Source of the DNA: Candidatus Sulfotelmatobacter sp.
GTDB lineage: Bacteria; Acidobacteriota; Terriglobia; Terriglobales; SbA1
Direction: 5' to 3'
DNA: 14,526 nt
Assembly: GCA_030151135.1 (NCBI GenBank)
Contig: JASLEQ010000550.1
Location: 1 to 14,526 of the forward strand
In this document: in pieces, positions 13,600 to 14,526 of the stretch
How positions within the stretch are numbered: the first letter of the stretch is position 1
Layout: each line of letters starts with the position of its first letter
Translations under genes and position numbers: made by a program
Notes under the pieces: model-generated
The model's input: only the letters and a program-made list of their open reading frames with translations
Told to the model about the DNA's origin: nothing
Databases searched by the model: none

Positions 13600-14526
13600 A
13601 TGGCTACCACGACCGAAATCCCAGTCACGCTAGACAAAGACGAGATCCTTCGCTACTCGCGGCATTTGATCATGCCTGAGGTTGGCATGGAGGGTCAGCA
13701 AAAGTTGAAAGCGGCCCGGGTGCTGTGCATCGGTACCGGCGGATTGGGCTCTCCGCTGGCGCTGTATCTGGCCGCGGCGGGAGTGGGCACGCTGGGTTTG
13801 GTCGACTTCGACGTGGTCGACTACACCAACCTGCAACGGCAGATCATTCATTCGACCGCCGACGTGGGCCGCAAGAAACTCGATTCCGCAGCCGATAAGC
13901 TGAAGGCCATCAATCCGTATATCAATCTGCGGACCTTCGATACCAGGCTGAGCAGCGCCAACGCGCTTGAACTGTTTCGCGACTTCGACATCATTGCCGA
14001 CGGAACAGACAATTTCCCCACGCGTTATCTGGTCAACGACGCCTGCGTGCTGACCGGCAAGCCGAATGTCTACGGATCCATCTTCCGCTTTGAGGGACAG
14101 GCTAGCGTGTTCGCGACCGAGGAAGGTCCTTGCTATCGCTGCTTGTATCCTGAGCCCCCACCGCCCGGACTCGTCCCGTCGTGCGCCGAAGGCGGAGTTC
14201 TAGGCATTTTGCCTGGACTCGTTGGCGTCATGCAGGCCACGGAAGTCATCAAGCTGATTCTTGGTATCGGGGAGCCGCTGATCGGACGCCTGCTGCTGGT
14301 CGACGCCCTGGGCATGAAGTTTCGCGAACTGAAGCTGCGCAAGAATCCGGATTGTCCGGTCTGCGGCACGCATCCGACGGTCACGCAGCTGATAGACTAC
14401 AACGAGTTTTGCGGCATTCGTGGGGAGGAAAAGCCGGTGAGCAACGGAGTTCCTGAGATTCAAGTCGAAGAACTGAAGAGACGGCTGGATGCGAAAGAAG
14501 ATTTGTTCGTGCTGGATGTTCGCGAG
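13600..14526 (+). CDS. moeB: MoeB/ThiF-type E1 enzyme with rhodanese domain (C-terminus cut by window)
   Basis: The 309 codons in the window run open to the edge. The E1 domain occupies about 14-260: RYSRHLIMPEVG, the ATP-binding GTGGLGS (45-51), the adenylation region DFDVVDYTNLQRQ, DGTDNFPTRY, and the presumed catalytic C195 in VPSCAEGGVLG. Two zinc-binding CxxC pairs are present, C178/C181 and C252/C255. From about residue 286 (EIQVEELKRRL, then LFVLDVRE) a rhodanese domain begins, as in MOCS3/MoeZ-type enzymes; its catalytic Cys would lie outside the window. The enzyme adenylates a MoaD/ThiS-like carrier, and the rhodanese part can transfer sulfur to it. The carrier gene is directly upstream. 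The start is ATG 13600 with GAGGAG three bases before it. The symbol is by family; MoeZ would be as fitting. Confidence 0.9.
   Translation, partial: MATTTEIPVTLDKDEILRYSRHLIMPEVGMEGQQKLKAARVLCIGTGGLGSPLALYLAAAGVGTLGLVDFDVVDYTNLQRQIIHSTADVGRKKLDSAADKLKAINPYINLRTFDTRLSSANALELFRDFDIIADGTDNFPTRYLVNDACVLTGKPNVYGSIFRFEGQASVFATEEGPCYRCLYPEPPPPGLVPSCAEGGVLGILPGLVGVMQATEVIKLILGIGEPLIGRLLLVDALGMKFRELKLRKNPDCPVCGTHPTVTQLIDYNEFCGIRGEEKPVSNGVPEIQVEELKRRLDAKEDLFVLDVRE

Overview
The window looks like chromosomal core DNA from a Gram-negative soil-type bacterium, most likely an acidobacterium (Terriglobia-like). That placement is an inference. It rests on moderately GC-rich coding sequence, TonB-type proteins with long Pro/Ala-rich linkers, a secreted di-haem oxidoreductase, an SPFH protein, and a mix of strong Shine-Dalgarno sites with starts that have none. 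I see no insertion sequence, phage gene, CRISPR array, tRNA or rRNA.

Layout. The left edge (1-94, minus) holds the first codons of a probable FAD-dependent oxidoreductase, divergent from a plus-strand envelope block. That block contains a receiver-TM-TonB fusion protein (274-2163), an S41/CtpA-like PDZ protein whose catalytic residues appear to be lost (2351-3571, followed by a good intrinsic terminator), a class A penicillin-binding protein gene broken by a one-base frameshift (3762-5983), and a small secreted SnoaL/DUF4440-like protein (6023-6481). A minus-strand block follows, in transcription order from right to left: an SPFH/prohibitin-family membrane protein (10140-9292), an orphan OppD-type ABC ATPase (9208-8210), a YfcE-like metallophosphoesterase (8096-7341) and an RNase HI with a C-terminal extension (7208-6576). 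A gap of about 400 bases (10141-10547) separates this from the plus-strand right block. The right block has a secreted di-haem DHOR-family oxidoreductase (10548-11966) with a strong hairpin behind it, a secreted protein ending in a TonB-C-like domain (12070-13098), a MoaD/ThiS-like sulfur carrier (13156-13434), and the start of a MoeB/ThiF-rhodanese activating enzyme (13600 to the window edge).

How the genes work together. The left block deals with the envelope: peptidoglycan synthesis, a PDZ protein facing the periplasm, and TonB-type energy or force transmission. The last two genes form a sulfur-carrier pair: the E1-like enzyme adenylates the carrier C-terminus and its rhodanese domain can supply the sulfur. 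The carrier ends in Gly-Gly-Leu-His, so it should need trimming first.

Main points of interest: the apparent pseudo-protease (Ser to Gly, Lys to Asp, and loss of the usual LRxNPGG motif), the receiver-TonB fusion, the frameshift in the only PBP gene visible, the masked diglycine of the sulfur carrier, and an RNase HI with a small AF2212-antitoxin-like tail. None of these amounts to a proven new system. The pseudo-protease set between the TonB fusion and the PBP is the best candidate for something undescribed.
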